Assembly (NCBI GenBank): GCA_035235625.1
Contig: CP141141.1
Coordinates: forward strand, 21,573,968 to 21,637,967
DNA: 64,000 bases
Reading direction: 5' to 3'
Source of the DNA: Saururus chinensis
Taxonomy: Eukaryota > Streptophyta > Magnoliopsida > Piperales > Saururaceae
Each line of letters begins with the position of its first letter. Positions within the stretch are counted from its first letter, which is position 1. A program made the translations under genes and the position numbers. The notes under the pieces are model-generated. The model saw nothing but the letters and a program-made list of their open reading frames with translations. It made no database searches and was not told where the DNA came from. Below are positions 20,366 through 34,259 of this stretch, in pieces.

Positions 20366-20378
20366 GGAGCATATGTTC

Positions 20379-20439
20379 TACTCATTCCGTTCAATAATAG
20401 GTGCCGAATCTAGTCACTTATTATGAAACGAAGGGAGTC
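20379..20439. mobile_element. Very short MITE-like inverted repeat
   Basis: TACTCATTCCGTTCAATAAT pairs with ATTATGAAACGAAGGGAGT, about 60 bp in total. Confidence 0.4.
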
Positions 20440-22635
20440 TTAATTTAGTGGGAGAGATTGAAGTATAACTGATCCGGGTCTGGAGAGACTAAGTATAATG
20501 GATCCGGGTCCAGATACGGATCAAAATGACAAATTACATGTTCTATCCTAAGAATCAGATTTCAATGCTGTAAATGGTGTTCTTGTGTGCACGTCAGGTT
20601 ATGTAAAGGATAAAAACTTGAAGGTAAGCGGAAAAAAGTGTACTTTTTGGGCATAGACTTGTCAAATGGTATTAACAATCGGGACCACTTTGTGGTCCTC
20701 TTCACCGGTTCTGGTTTGGAAAGATATTGATGATATGAGAGTTCTTTATAAAGGATGAATCACATGAAATGGGACTTTCGTCAATTTGTGAACGAGGAGA
20801 GTTTTTTAAAGTCTACCCAATGAGGGAAATGACCACAACTCTCTCTAAAGCATTTTTTATTCATTTTTTATTCTCTCTCTCTTTTTGATAAGATTTTTTA
20901 TTCTCTCTCTTTGCATCTATAAAAGCTTTGAAGAAATAAGGTTGGTATGACTAAAGAAATTAGTTGTATTTGACCCATTTAAGAATACACATTATGAAAA
21001 TCCAATTGATATTGATAATTTAATTTGACATGGCTTACTTTAGGGTGAGTTATTCCATTGGTAAAAACAAAGACCTTGCAGACTCAACCAAATTTGTCTA
21101 AAGTTTGAGCTAATCAAATAAAAACCTTCTCCATTCAGAGTCTCAGTTACCAGCTCTTGTTTTGAAAAGGAGTGGAACATATTAGTACGCAATGATAGAA
21201 CAACAGCCAAGGGATGATGATGCTTAATGGTCAAATTTAAAATATTAATCGCTGCCTTACTCATAGATAAGTTTCATCATTTTGCAATTATTAATGTCGA
21301 CTTAGTTTTGTCTGGATTGTGATATTCGCACAACAAAAACTCCCATATGAGTTTTGGTTAGACTTAACAAGTGGGCCTCACACAAAGTTTGTGGATGGAA
21401 ATAGGTGTGTGACAGTGAGAAACCCTAACGCTTAGTGCCAAAAGGCAGTTTGAGCTTAGAGAAGAGGATTTGGAGCAAAAGTGTGCTTTTGTGAGCAATG
21501 AAGTCATGGCCATGAGCGTTGTTGCACTACATACTTTGTACAACCTTGAAGATTTGAATATTTTGGAGGTAGGATCACTATGTATTATTAATACCAAGGC
21601 GTTTAATGTTTCCCCAAATTAAAACCCATGATAAATCCATAGGGAGTAGATTATGGTTGTGTTATATGCATGGTATTTGTAGATTAATCTTGAAAAGTTA
21701 TGAGCATGGTAGAAATAAGAGAAATGAGGTTCTGGAGACTGTGGGAAATTATAAATGATTTGGGAGGATTAGGATTCCATAGGAGCATAAGAACTACATA
21801 AAGCAACTCCTCTTGACTATGAGTTTAATATTCATCTAAACTAGCAAATTACTACATTCCCCATAGCCCAAATACATAATCAATAAGCAATGTGCTAGCA
21901 ATAAGGTATGACCTCAATGTAGAATTGTGAAGTAAAAGAAAACTAAAGCACTATCAATCACACAAGCATGCAATCACTATCAAACAAGGATTTAATGTGG
22001 AAACCCAATATGGGGAAAAACCATGGTAGCCTCTCTTTTGCTAAATTCAATGCACTAAGGATTAGAACTTATAAGACAAAAAGCAACAACCTTTACCCAA
22101 CAAAAGAAGCCCTTTTCTTTATGAAGTTACTAGACTTCAAGTCACCACCTTGATCCTTGAAGTTTTTCCCTTTGAGCTTCTCCTTAGTCTTTTCCAAAGC
22201 ACTTTAATCAAAACCTCTTTTGATTGTTGATGAAGAACTCCTTCGGCACCTCTTTTATTTTATGATGTGTGTAAATCACTCACTCTAATTCATAAACTAA
22301 TTAACTATACTTCACCTCTCTTAATTTTCTTTCAAATTTGTAGGTGAATCAGGGAATAATTAATTCCTTGAAACACTATTTTTCTCTCACATATTATTTT
22401 CCCTTATGTTAGTACATCATAAACTGACCCTCATATAGTCTCCCAAGGCAGCTAGGGTTATAGTCTACTAGTTTGAAAAATTCATTCCAAATTGTTTAAA
22501 CTAGGTAACTATTTCCCATATCAATCGATAATTCCACAAGGTAATTGATAATTCCCTATTTTGTTCAAATCCATACACTTAATCTATCTATCTTTTTGCC
22601 AACTGATATATCATCAATTAAGGTATTGTATTCCT
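20440..22635. other. Spacer, no gene recognised
   Basis: A short direct repeat (GATCCGGGTC) lies at about 20471 and 20502. About 21930-22210 has a segment (TTTAATGTGGAAACCC...) of the kind found in copia LTRs, but this is weak. No open frame is convincing. Confidence 0.35.
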
Positions 22636-22945
22636 TGTAAGATCTCTAACTTTAACCCATTTAATTTCCTCTTTAACTATGTGAATTTGTGTAGTTTTAT
22701 GTGTTTGCTAGTTTGACTTGATTTTTTGGGAGTTAAGGGTTAGTATTTATAGCTTAAATAATGTTTAATTCCATTTTTTATAAGTTTTAGTGTCAAACTT
22801 GATTTATCTAATTTTTATGAGATTTTATTGTAATTTTTTTCCTTAATTAAGGGTGCAGACCATGTCGTGGGCCCCACGTCCACATTGGACGGCGTGTGAC
22901 CTACTTGACCCCTAAACTCATATTATTTCATTTTAGTAGGCTTCG
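22636..22945 (+). mobile_element. Truncated LTR, same family as 13640-16575
   Basis: It starts TGTAAGATCTCTAACTTTAA, and the reading through TTTAGTGTCAAACTTGATTT and the GTGGGCCCCACG block matches the minus strand of 16575 to about 16310 and the start of 61090-63304. It is cut off at about 22945, where gag-like sequence begins. Confidence 0.65.
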
Positions 22946-22959
22946 ACACACATGAGCCT

Positions 22960-24230
22960 GGTTAACTCCACAATCTCCTTGCGGATAACACTCATGATTG
23001 AAAGGGGTTCATCTGTGTTGTGGTATCCTCCTTTTCTGATGAGGACTCATCCTTAGCCACTATTGCATTCAAATTCTCCTCTATCAGGAAATATTTAGTG
23101 AGGTGAGGGCCTTAATAAATGAAGCAACTCAAAGTCTTTTTTTTGTCATAGTCTGATTGCTCACCCTTCTTGCCTTTGTACCCATTCTCTTTTCCCTCAC
23201 CATTCTTTTTCTTTCTGCCCTTAGAGGAAGAAGCCTTGTTATCTTTCTTCTATTTGGAAGAGTCTTGCTTGGAATCCACTAGATGTTCAATGACTAACTA
23301 ACTGTGATGGTTGTGCAGAGGTCTTTCACGTTTTGCCTATGTAGTTTGTTTTATGCCCAACCTTGCAGTCGCATCAGGAAGTTAAATAACTTGTCCTCAT
23401 CTATCATGTGTTCGATATCAAGGAGGAGGAACTATAACTCTTTGACATACTCCCCAATAGTACTTGTTTTGTTAAGTTTTCTGAGTGACTTTTGTAACCC
23501 ACACAATTTTTGTCGGCAGGAACTGTTCCCTTAGTTCCTTATTCAAAGTATACCATGTCTTAATTTTAGGAAAACATAGTTAAAGCATCACCATCAAGCC
23601 ATATTCGCTACTATAGCTTTGCATCTCTTGTGAAATACAAGCTTGTCAAAATCACTTACTCTTCATCCAGGGTATGAGTAATATGGAAGAATTGTTCCAT
23701 ATCTAAAATGAAGTTTTCGATGTCCTTCACACTATTTGCACTAGAGTGTGCTTTGGGTTTTAGTAATTTAGCTTTCTTCATGGATTATAGGGACTTGGGT
23801 CTTGAGGATATCTTTGTTGAAGGGGATATGTTTAGAAGGCCCTTTCCAACAAATCTACTTTGTTTGAAATTTCTAGGAACTTACTTGCTCTATTATTTGT
23901 CAAACTATTACAATTTCTTCTTAAGGAAATCCACCATCGCAGCCACATTCATGGTCAACATCGTGAGTCAGACTACACTTTCAACAAAATCTTATTTCCC
24001 CTGAATTGTTCGCAATTGGGGCAATCTCTACAAGGGACACACTATCGAAGGCCCCAAAGCACTCATGTATCTAGCCTAGACTTAAGGTAGTGTGTTGTTT
24101 GCCATAGACATCACATCCACCTTGGTTTCAAGTTCTGTTGGGCATGCCAACATCATGTTTACCATATCTCAACAACACTATGCCTTCAAGATCTACCAAA
24201 TTCCTTCAAAACACTAACAATGGAACTAAT
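22960..24230 (-). pseudogene. Gypsy-type gag remnant and 5' untranslated region
   Basis: The minus strand at about 23130-23020 shows a gag zinc-knuckle relic with GPH followed by ENLNAIVAKDESSSE, preceded by a Lys/Ser-rich basic stretch (KGRKKKNGEGKEGYKGKKG) at about 23155-23235. The first and later Cys positions are changed and a stop lies within the knuckle. Upstream there is only scattered coding sense. A degenerate primer-site region follows the LTR at about 24217-24230. No pol is present, so the element is truncated. Confidence 0.55.
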
Positions 24231-24879
24231 TGTCACGAGGACAAATTTTGTTACTATATGTTTTGCCCTGTGATGGCTTGACTGTACCAGCAACCAATAA
24301 CCTTCTTCACCGTCAGGCACACCTGTCTTGTCTGAACAAAAACAAATAAACTAGTAAGCACTCAAGTTCTCAAGGGCTTCAACTTAAGCTTTATTACCAC
24401 AAACTCTCTATCGCAATACAAAGAAAGAGACTTTCTTTAATAGCTCAGCAGCTTCTCCTTATATGGACCCGACACATGGCCAAATTTTAGGACATCTCAG
24501 TTACATGAATCTCACCTACAAAAAAGAAAAATACTTTATCTCAAACTTAGCCAATATAGGCATCTCTGCCCCTGCGAGCAGTACACGCTAACCACACTCA
24601 TACTCCCGCTAGAAGTATGCTTGCAATTGCCCAGTCCAACTCTCCATTTCCTATACATATGAGGAGTCCAACTAACATGTCTGAATGAGTTTGAGTATGC
24701 CTATGACTCCAAGCCTTATGTTGTGGCATCTAGCCCGCCACTAAGTCCCACCAGAAGTAGAACTTCAGCTGCTAACATATTTACCCAATGGACTAATACT
24801 GTTGCTGACTTGTACACTCGCCCCAAAATAAACTTATCTACACGCTATCCACTCACTAAAGCTAAGGGGCGGCCCGACA
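24231..24879 (-). mobile_element. 5' LTR of a truncated gypsy-type element
   Basis: On the minus strand it starts TGTCGGGCCGCCCC and ends GTCCTCGTGACA, giving matching TGTC/GACA ends. The following minus-strand bases (ATTAGTTCC...) look like a decayed primer site. About 649 bp. It lies only 340 bp upstream of the NUP155 start codon, in the opposite orientation to the gene. Confidence 0.6.
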
Positions 24880-25219
24880 CCATCCCGTGGGTGTTGATGT
24901 GGGAAAACTTAACGTAATGGTTTCATGACTCTTTTGGCAGTGCTTTGCAACTGCCCTTTTTGAATCTCTTTCCTCGTCCGGTCCCGACTCCCGACCCGGC
25001 CCGGCCCGGTTTCCTAATCCATCGCCCGCGGGACCCACTTAAAAGTTAAAACATTCGCATCCTCCCTCCAGAACGGCGTACCGCGCGCCAAAGCCTGAAA
25101 ATCAGAAAAACCCCTCCCAAAACCCTTTCCTTCCTGTGCCCCTCCGCCGCTGCCCGCAACCTCCCTCCGATTCCCGGCTGCGCGGGCGTTTCCCCGCATT
25201 GGCGGTCGAGGCGGCGAGC
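24880..25219 (+). promoter_or_regulatory. NUP155 promoter and 5' UTR region
   Basis: The segment becomes GC-rich toward the gene (CGGCCCGG runs at about 24990-25015). I see no good TATA box at a suitable place. It is squeezed between the retrotransposon LTR and the first ATG at 25220. Confidence 0.5.
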
Positions 25220-28200
25220 ATGTCGTGGGAGGACGAGACGGTGGGGCCGGACGTGGCCACCGCCGGCCGGCTAATCGGCGACCGGATCAGCTGCGAGGCC
25301 GCCACGCAGCTCGACCTCGAAGAGGCACTCGAGGCCTCCCGCTACGCTACCCACCCCTACTCCGCCCACCCCAAGGAGGTATTCTTACTTGGCCCTTGAC
25401 TTCGCGTGTTTCTTCTTGACGGCGGGAGATTGAAATCGGGAGTTAGAGTTTCTCGTTAAAAGCTGTTGTGGTTGATGTGATGCCTCTTTTATGCAGTGGC
25501 CTCCTTTGGTTGAGGTTGCGGGTACGAAGGAGCTGCCTCCTGTTCTAGTGGAAAGATACATCGCTGCGGGTGGGGAAGGGACTGCATTGTGTGGGATCTT
25601 CCCGGAGATCAGGCGTGCTTGGGCATCTGTAGACAATTCGCTCTTTTTATGGCGTTTTGATAAATGGTTAGACTTCTTTGTAATAACAAGGAAATGATTT
25701 GAAAATGCGTGTGCTTTCTTTTGCACAAGTGTTTCTTAAATTTGTTCTCTATTTTATGGAGAATTGACTTTGATAATGGATTATCAGTTCCCCCAGGACC
25801 TCGACATTGTTCTATACTGTAGTCCGTCTAAAGCATCCTTTTATATATTTCAGTTATTATTGGGCCATAAGTTCAAAGAACCTGCCCAGTTTCATTAGTT
25901 TTGTCTGGGAGAATTGTCAGTCGGTAAATAGTTGAGTTAGAATTTAGAAACTGTTCGTATTGGACCAGCAAATATTCATAATTGAGAACGTGGACATAAA
26001 CAGTTAATTCCTACAAGTCTTTTGTAACTTGTGAAGCAAGGTTCTAACTTCTAAGCCATCATTATACTCATGAGCACTACTTCAGGACCAACTGTCATCT
26101 ATTGACTGCACAGTGACTCATGTCTCAGGAGTCACTGTTCCGCTGACCTTTTTTGGGTAGCTGCATCATTTCACTCAATCTCATAAACCTTTGTTAATAT
26201 TGTTGATGTTATGAAGACTTATTCAGTTTAGGAGCCACTATGGGCGTTGTGATATATGCTTATTATTTTTATTGGTAAATTGCTACTATCTTTGTGCATA
26301 TTCATTGTTTGGTAATTTTATCATGTTGAACCTTACTGATTTTGCAATTTGCATTTGAGTATGAAAATATCCTTTGTAATTTGTTTCTGCTTTCAAGCTC
26401 AACTTTTAAGTTTCCCCTAATGTTTCTATATTTAATAGGGATGGTCAATGCCCAGAGTATAGTGGTGAAGAGCAAGCAATCAGTGCTGTGGGTCTTGTTA
26501 AATCTAAGCCTGGCATATTTATGGAAGCCATTCAATACCTTATCGTATTGGCTACTCCTCTTGAGGTAGTTGCATGTGTAATCTTTGTTGTCCCTACATT
26601 TTCTGGATCTCTATCATTGTGAAGCACATGTATTCTGCTGTTATTGTTTGCTATTTAATATGTTTTTCATGAGAATATGAATCCAATATCACCAAGAATC
26701 AAGTATTGCAATATTTCTTATTGTCATCAATTGTCTTTTTTGTTTTTTCTGTTCACTAAATTACAACGTGTCTCAAGCTCGCATAAGGAAATCTGGATAA
26801 GTAATTGAATTATTCTTTCACAAAATACCCAGTTTACTATTTAGTGGCCAAACATCTTCGAAGTTCGGTTATGGGTTTATTGGAAAGCTCTCATCTGACA
26901 ATTGTTTCCTGTTATTAGTAGAACGGGTTTATGTTGAGTGATGGATTTATTTTTGCATATCTCTCTTTCGAGTTTCTGACAATGTGTTTAATGAGGACCA
27001 CTTGACAAGTATTCTTAGATCTATTTTGTTTTTGCAGTTATTTCTTTCTACTTCTGGAAATTAGATTATTGCTGAACCTGTTTTCAATATAATTGACATC
27101 TTTGGTACACTCATAAAGAACATTGACTATCAAATTATAGATAGAAAGGAACACCAAGTTTTGTATTTTAAATGGTATTTTTTGAGGTCGTATCATTGGG
27201 AAATGGGAGACTATCAGTGTTGGTGGGCAAGGTATTTGAAGCTATTCTCATGTTTAGGCCATCTTCACTCGTGCCCATAATATTCCAGCATGTAATCCAC
27301 AAGTTGCAGTGAGCGGAGCCCATAGATGAAAACTGCACAAGCCATTGACCCCATGATTTGCTTCAAATCCTTGGTTCACCCCCACTTGGTTATAGTTTTT
27401 TTCTTTTTTCAAGTGTGAATGTGTATATTGCCTGTTGGAAGTCAGTCTCCATACTGATGTAAAATGGCAGATGCACTCACACTATTTAAGTTTGTTTAGC
27501 AGATCTACTAATTCTAAAAAAGAAACACTATTAAGCTAGTCAAAGTTCTAATCTAGTAAAATATCGGATGCATAATTAAGTAACCTTTTTGGTATCAATA
27601 ATGTGAAAGGTATGTGGTGCTAGAGGAGGTGTTTTGGCTTCAAAAAGGTGTGGCATAGTCCTCACCGTGTGAGGTCTAAAAGTAACTTACATGTTAGTAC
27701 ATTGTATGTGCATAAGTAAAAAAAAGTTGAAAAAACAATGTATTTATCTATAGAAATTTAATTTTCAAAATATGGCATATACTTGGGGCATGGGTTCACC
27801 CGAAACTATAATTTTCACTTTTAAATTGCTGCATTTGATGAGACATACACATTTGGTGTTTTACATTTATGTTGAAGTCTTGGAGGCATAAGTCACGCTT
27901 TTCTTTGAGTGGCTTCTCAAAAGTGCTTTTAGAACACTGCTTGGTATCATTAAGTGCTGCTAAAGTTTTGTGTGCCTTAGACTTGTAAGTTTTTAGAATT
28001 CCTGTATTTTGCCTATTCAAGAATTCTCTGGCCTATAATTGTACATTACTAAGGTCTATTCAAACTGAATCTATATTTTTTCGTTTTTTGGTTAAACATG
28101 CATAGTAGATCCATAAATTCGTGTGCAATAGATTTTCCAACATGTGTATCTTGAAGCACATCTGCAAAGTGTTTTGCGTGTGATCTTATTCTCACTTAGC

Positions 28201-31200
28201 TAATACATGACTAGTGGTCTCACTTTTTCTTTCTATAATATGTATAAAATATGAATTTATGCTAGTAGTTGTTAGCGGTTTTAGTTCTTTATATAGGTAC
28301 ATTCCAATCTTTAATGCTTAATAAGCGATTATGCTTCTTAAAGTAAAGTGTGCAACTTAATACATGGAGTTGAGCATTGTTGCTTAAATCTTGAATAGGA
28401 TTTCCTCGTTTACCAAATGTTTGAAAGGATTCTGCTTCAGCCATTCTTTCCAGTTGTAAATTACAGTTTATATGGTAAAGGTGTACATCTAAACATTGAT
28501 CTATTCTCGTGCATTTGTATGCTCTTTTAATCTTCTTTGTAATGAAACTGGAATTCGCAGTCTACAAAATGCAGTGTGAGTTATTTGAGAAGTTGAGTAA
28601 TTCATGGTTGCATGGTGTTTATTTGCCAATTTACACCTCCTGTGATATACTGCTAAAAATTTTGATATTTAGATAATGGGAACAATGATTTGGAGAAACG
28701 TGCTTAACTTTTTGTATAGATATTGGTGTATTAGCTTTGTGAAAAAAATAATCTTTTCAGACGTCAAGAATTTTCTCCTTGTTTTTCATTATTGATGATA
28801 TGAATTTGTTCTTTATTTTCATATTGAGCTTACATGTGCTTTTGCAAAAAGTTGTTTATGTTTTTCTCTTTTACACACAAATCAATGTTAATGATCTCTA
28901 TGTATTGTTCCTTTTGTGCTGATTGGAGTTTTCTTATGCATGATTTATGTGATTAGTTAATCCTTCTTGGTGTATGCTGCTCTGAGAGTGGAGATGGTGG
29001 TGACCCATATGCGGAGATCACCTTGCAGCCTTTACCCGAATATTCCATACCATCTGATGGCGTTGCTATGACTTGCATTACTTGTACAGATAAGGGTCAA
29101 ATTCTTATGGCAGGCCGTGATGGTCACATTTATGAAATGCAGTATACAAGTGGCTCTGGTTGGCAAAAGCGTTGTAGAAAAGCTTGCCTTACTGCAGGCC
29201 TGAGTAATCTCATATCAAGGTCTCTGACTCTTTCTGTTTGGTTTCTGATATTCACATTTTCTTTCTTTTTTGTGTCTGCTATCTGTTCCATTTTGCCGCC
29301 TTATTGTCTCTGGTGAAGATCAACATGAGAATTTGATATTTGCTGGTTTATGTCTGTATGATATTGTTTCAATCTGCAAGAGATCTAATTATCCCTTCTT
29401 TGGTTTTTCCCTGCCAACTTATATAGGATCCACTTGAGGTTTCTTACTTCAATATTTAATGCTACAATCAATCTGACATCAGCTATTCTGCCCTTCAGGT
29501 GGGTATTACCGAATGCTCTGAAGTTTGGCACTGTTGATCCTATCATTGACATGGTTGTAGACAATGAAAGGCATATACTATATGCACGAACAGAAGAGAT
29601 GAAGCTCCAGGTATTTGATCTTGGGGCTAATGGTAAGGGGCCTTTCAAAAAAGTTGCAGAACAGCGAAACCTTATTGATCAAAAGGATGGGACACGACGC
29701 GTGCCCAGAGCAAATTCTCAGTCAGCAAAGCCATCTATTGCCTGCATTTCACCTTTATCTACTGTTGAATCAAAATGGCTTCAGCTTGTTGTGGTTCTGT
29801 CAGATGGTAGAAGATTGTATCTTTCCACTGCCCCATCTGGTGGAAGTAATGGTTCTGTTGGAAGTTTAGCAGGATTAAGTATTGTTAATCAGAGACCTAG
29901 CTGTTTGAAAGTTGTAGCTTCTCGTCCTTCTCCTCCTTTGGGGATAAGCAGTGGGCTCCCTTTCGGGGCCATTTCTCAAACTGGTCGGAACAATGCTGAG
30001 GATCTTATTTTAAAGGTCGAAGCAGCTTATTATTCTTCTGGAGTGCTTGTCCTTTCTGATTCTTCACCTTCTACTGTGTCTTCTCTTCTTGTTGTAAGTA
30101 AGGATTCTAGTTCACAAGCTGCACAGACAGCTAACTTGGGGATGGGAGGAAGAAACATCAGGGCCCTGAGAGAGTCTGTGGCTTCCTTACCGATTGAGGG
30201 CAGAATGCTTACTGTGGCCGATATTTTGCCTTTACCTGATGCGGCAGCTGCTGTTCAGTTACTATACATGGACTCAGAGTCTTCTGAAGCATTTGGTGAA
30301 AATTTGGTAAACATGTCTGGAAAACTGTGGGCCCGGGGAGATCTGGCAATCCAACATATCTTACCTAGAAGAAGGGTTGTTGTATTCAGTACCATGGGCA
30401 TTATGGAATTAGTTTTTAACAGGCCAGTGGATATTCTCCGGAGGCTGTTGGAATCTAGTGCTCCCAGATCGGTATTAGATGACTTCTTCTGTCGTTTTGG
30501 GGCTGCAGAGGCTGCAGCCATGTGTTTGATGTTGGCAGCCAAGATAGTCAATGTAGATGAAAGCCTAGTTAGCAATTCTGTGGCTGAAAAGGCAGCGGAA
30601 ACATTTGAGGACCCACGAGTTGTTGGAATGCCTCAACTCGAAACTGCTAGTATCTCATTGTCTACATCCCGGATTCCTCCTGGCATGGGGCAGGTTGTCC
30701 AAGAGGCGGAGCCTGTATTTTCTGGGGCCCACGAAGGGCTTTGTTTATGTGCATCAAGGCTACTTTTCCCCATATGGGAGCTTCCAGTTATGGTTGCTAG
30801 AGGTGAGCCCGGTTCTGATGCTGGAGTGATAGTTTGCAGGCTCTCTCTAGAGGCCATGCAAGTGCTTGAAAGCAAGCTTCGATCTTTGGAACTATTTTTA
30901 CGATCGAGGCGGAACCAAAGAAAAGGACTGTATGGCCGTATTGCTGGTATTGGTGATTCTACTGGGTCCATTTTGTACAGTACGAGAGTTGGTGATCGGG
31001 ATCTGGAGAGGAACTTGTTTGGTTCTTATTCTCGAAATATTGGTTCAGTTGATGGTACTGCAGCCAATAAAAGGCAGCGCCTTCCATATAGTCCAGCTGA
31101 ATTGGCCGCTATGGAGGTTAGTTATTTCAGATCTGACTTTTTTTTTCAACTGCTTCTCTATTTTTACATACATATTTCGATATGCATGCCTGTGGTTGTT

Positions 31201-34200
31201 GTGTTTGCACTTTGCACATACAAGCATGCACATATTTTGTACGGGTGTATTAGCCGGCAGAATCTACAGTGATATTATGAACGAGACATGGATAAGTAGG
31301 TGTTTTAGTTGACTGGTTTTAACTCTCTGGTTGAAGGTAAATAGAAAATTTAGCTATTTATATCTCATAGCTGTTGAGTTTTCATTCCTCTCTTTCATAA
31401 TGACTCATGCATGAGGGAGGCCTCATCATTAGCAAGGCTATATTTGCTTGAGAGGTTCTGTGTCATTTTACATTCTTAAATGTTTCTAAAGTATGGCTGA
31501 AGGGTTCTTCTTAAAATAATGAAAACTAGGTCATGTTATAAGTTGTTTATATTGCAAATCTACCTGATAAAACATTAATGCTTGGTAAACCTTATTGGAA
31601 GGCGAGAAGATAAACATTTGGATCGGGAGAGGCTCAATACTCTTTCCAAAAGAGTATCTGGAAGGACAAATTAATGAATCTTTTCAAGTGACCGTAACAA
31701 CATTTGCAATATACCTGAGATTTTGTTTACAAAAGGTCTCTCTTTCAATTTTAATCTGCACCATTATTAGAAGGCTGGGCTGTTGGTGATGTTTAGCTCA
31801 AAATGATGCTTGGTGTATCATCATATTCATTTATTATGTGATTTAGTGCTCCAAATTTATAATCATATCTTACCCCGTGTGAATGATTTAAATAAAAATT
31901 AAGAAGTTTTCTAATGCTTGTCTACAGTGTATCTTGTAAAAACATTCTGGACAATAAAGGCAGTTGAGATGGCCAAATTTGTGTTGATTGCAGCGTCCCA
32001 CCCCAATGAATCTACTATGGATGTCTGTAGTTTCAGTTGGATCAGATTCAGAGTTTGATTTTGACATGGAATCAATAAGCTTGAGTCCTAGTCCATTGCT
32101 TCTGATTGGATTTTAAAATCAGAGTTGAGCAGTCTGTTTAGAAATATATTTTGGAAAAAATGTTTTAATTAGATTGCATTCATATTTAAATAATACTATT
32201 GCTATAAAATATTTATATTTTGTTTCACTGAAGGATTATTCGGATATTCCATGGGGCTTGCATTTAAACAGGCATTAGAACTGGAATTTGGATACCAAAA
32301 GTCTGTCCAGGTCCAACATATAGAATTTGAGACCAAATTCTTCCTTGGATTGGATTGTGCAGCTGCTGTAAATTTAATATAGTTTGGAAGAGGATCAGCA
32401 GGATATGGGGCATGCAAATTCGACTTACTTTTTGGTGCATCCGTCTAATTACTTGTCATGTGAACCTCTTTGGTCCTTATAGCGGAAGAAGATGAGTCTG
32501 GAAGAGGTTCTGATTGCGTCAATAATATGCATCCGCTTTATTTGTTTTTCCTCTGCTAACTCCTCTGCATCAGTTTGTATGTATTACATTTCCACAATTT
32601 TATTATAGTGAAGCTTTTTATACAGGTGAGAGGAATGGAATGTATTAGGAGGCTGCTTCGAAGGGCAAGCGAAGCTCTCTTTCTGCTACAACTTCTTTGC
32701 CATCATAATGTCACCCGATTAGTTCAGAGTTTTGACGCTAATACAAGGCAGCAGTTAGTTCAGTCCACATTCCATCAGTTTGTTTGTTCTGAAGAAGGAG
32801 ATTATCTTGCTACTAGGCTTATATCTGGACTCATGGAGGTAATTGAGAGTTACAGCCTCTGAAAGGTTGCAAGCCTGTCAATTATGTATATTTTTCAAGA
32901 AATATATTGTTTTCTCCTGTTAAGAGTGCTGTATGATAGTTGTTTGTGGTACTGTACTTTTTAACTGCCTTTTTCTTTAAATGTGATGATTAGTATCTTG
33001 AAATTAATTAGTAAATACTGAAAGGACGGTTTGTGATTTTGCTACAAAGCACTTTCCATTACAGAAATGGGTGGAAGACAATACTAAGTTTCAACCTTTT
33101 CCTGCCCTTGATAGCAACATCATCAGTGGAACCTTATAGTGTTTTCTCTATAACTTCCCCTGACTTCTCTCTTCTCTCTCTCTCTCTCTCATCTACATTT
33201 TAGAATATTTTTTTGTTTAAGATTTGAAAAGAAATTTTCTTAATTTCTTCCTCTTTTTACCTTTAAGTTGGTTGGTTCTAGGTACGTATGTTAATACACA
33301 GCTGTTAATTGCCCAAAGACCTGCAATTAAATGATAATAAGCCAATTTTCTAAAGAAATGGGCAGAAACCGCTTTTGGTTTAAATTCTGGGAACAACATT
33401 TTACCCATTCGCAACTGTTTATTTATTTCTGGTGGAAATGCTTGGGAGGTATATTATTGAACATGTTATTAGAATGGTTTTAATGATATAAGGATGAATC
33501 CTATGCCTAATTTGAGACGAAAACATTGGATATCCAAACTATGAAATTAGGATTGGTAACAAAAAAAAATCATTATTTACATGTGTGAGAGGAATAGGAG
33601 AATATGCCTGTGTAAGAGATGGTTGGAGGGTGGCAATGGGTGATGATGGAGGGTGAAAGAGATGCATGTAAAAGTTGAAATGGCATGTTGTTTATGAGCA
33701 TAGGCAACCCTGTTTATTATAGTTATTTTGAAAATTATGATAGAGCTCCTATAGAAATTATGTACTAGCAAATTGATGTTTCTGCCTCTACTTGAATTTA
33801 ATTTGGCCTGTTTCCATGTAATAAACAATGTTATCCTGGATGTCTATTTTTAACACATTTCCCACTGTTTCAGTATTATGTTGGGCCTGATGGACGGGGA
33901 ACAGTAGATGACATCAGTGCAAAACTTCGGGAGGGTTGTCCTAGCTATTATAACGAATCCGATTACAAATTCTTCTTGGCTGTGGAATGTCTTGAAAGAG
34001 CTGCTCTAATTCCTGATCCTGATGAGAAGGAAAAGCTTGCTAGAGACGCACTCAACATTTTGACCAAGGTGCCGGAATCTGCAGATTTAAGCACCATATG
34101 CAAACGTTTTGAGGACTTGAGGTTAGCAAATTTTTTTGTATGTATTTTTTCCATCACTGTGATTAATGCTCGGCTATTTTTTATTTCCGGTAGTTATGAA

Positions 34201-34225
34201 AGCTGTTTTTCCCATATATCTATAC

Positions 34226-34259
<34 letters not shown>

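Noticed and set aside
25014-25399. Extra frames over NUP155 exon 1
   Set aside because: They are shadows of a GC-rich first exon.
31117-31312. Continuation of the exon-5 frame to 31272
   Set aside because: A GT splice site after GCTATGGAG and the match of the next exon show this part is intron.
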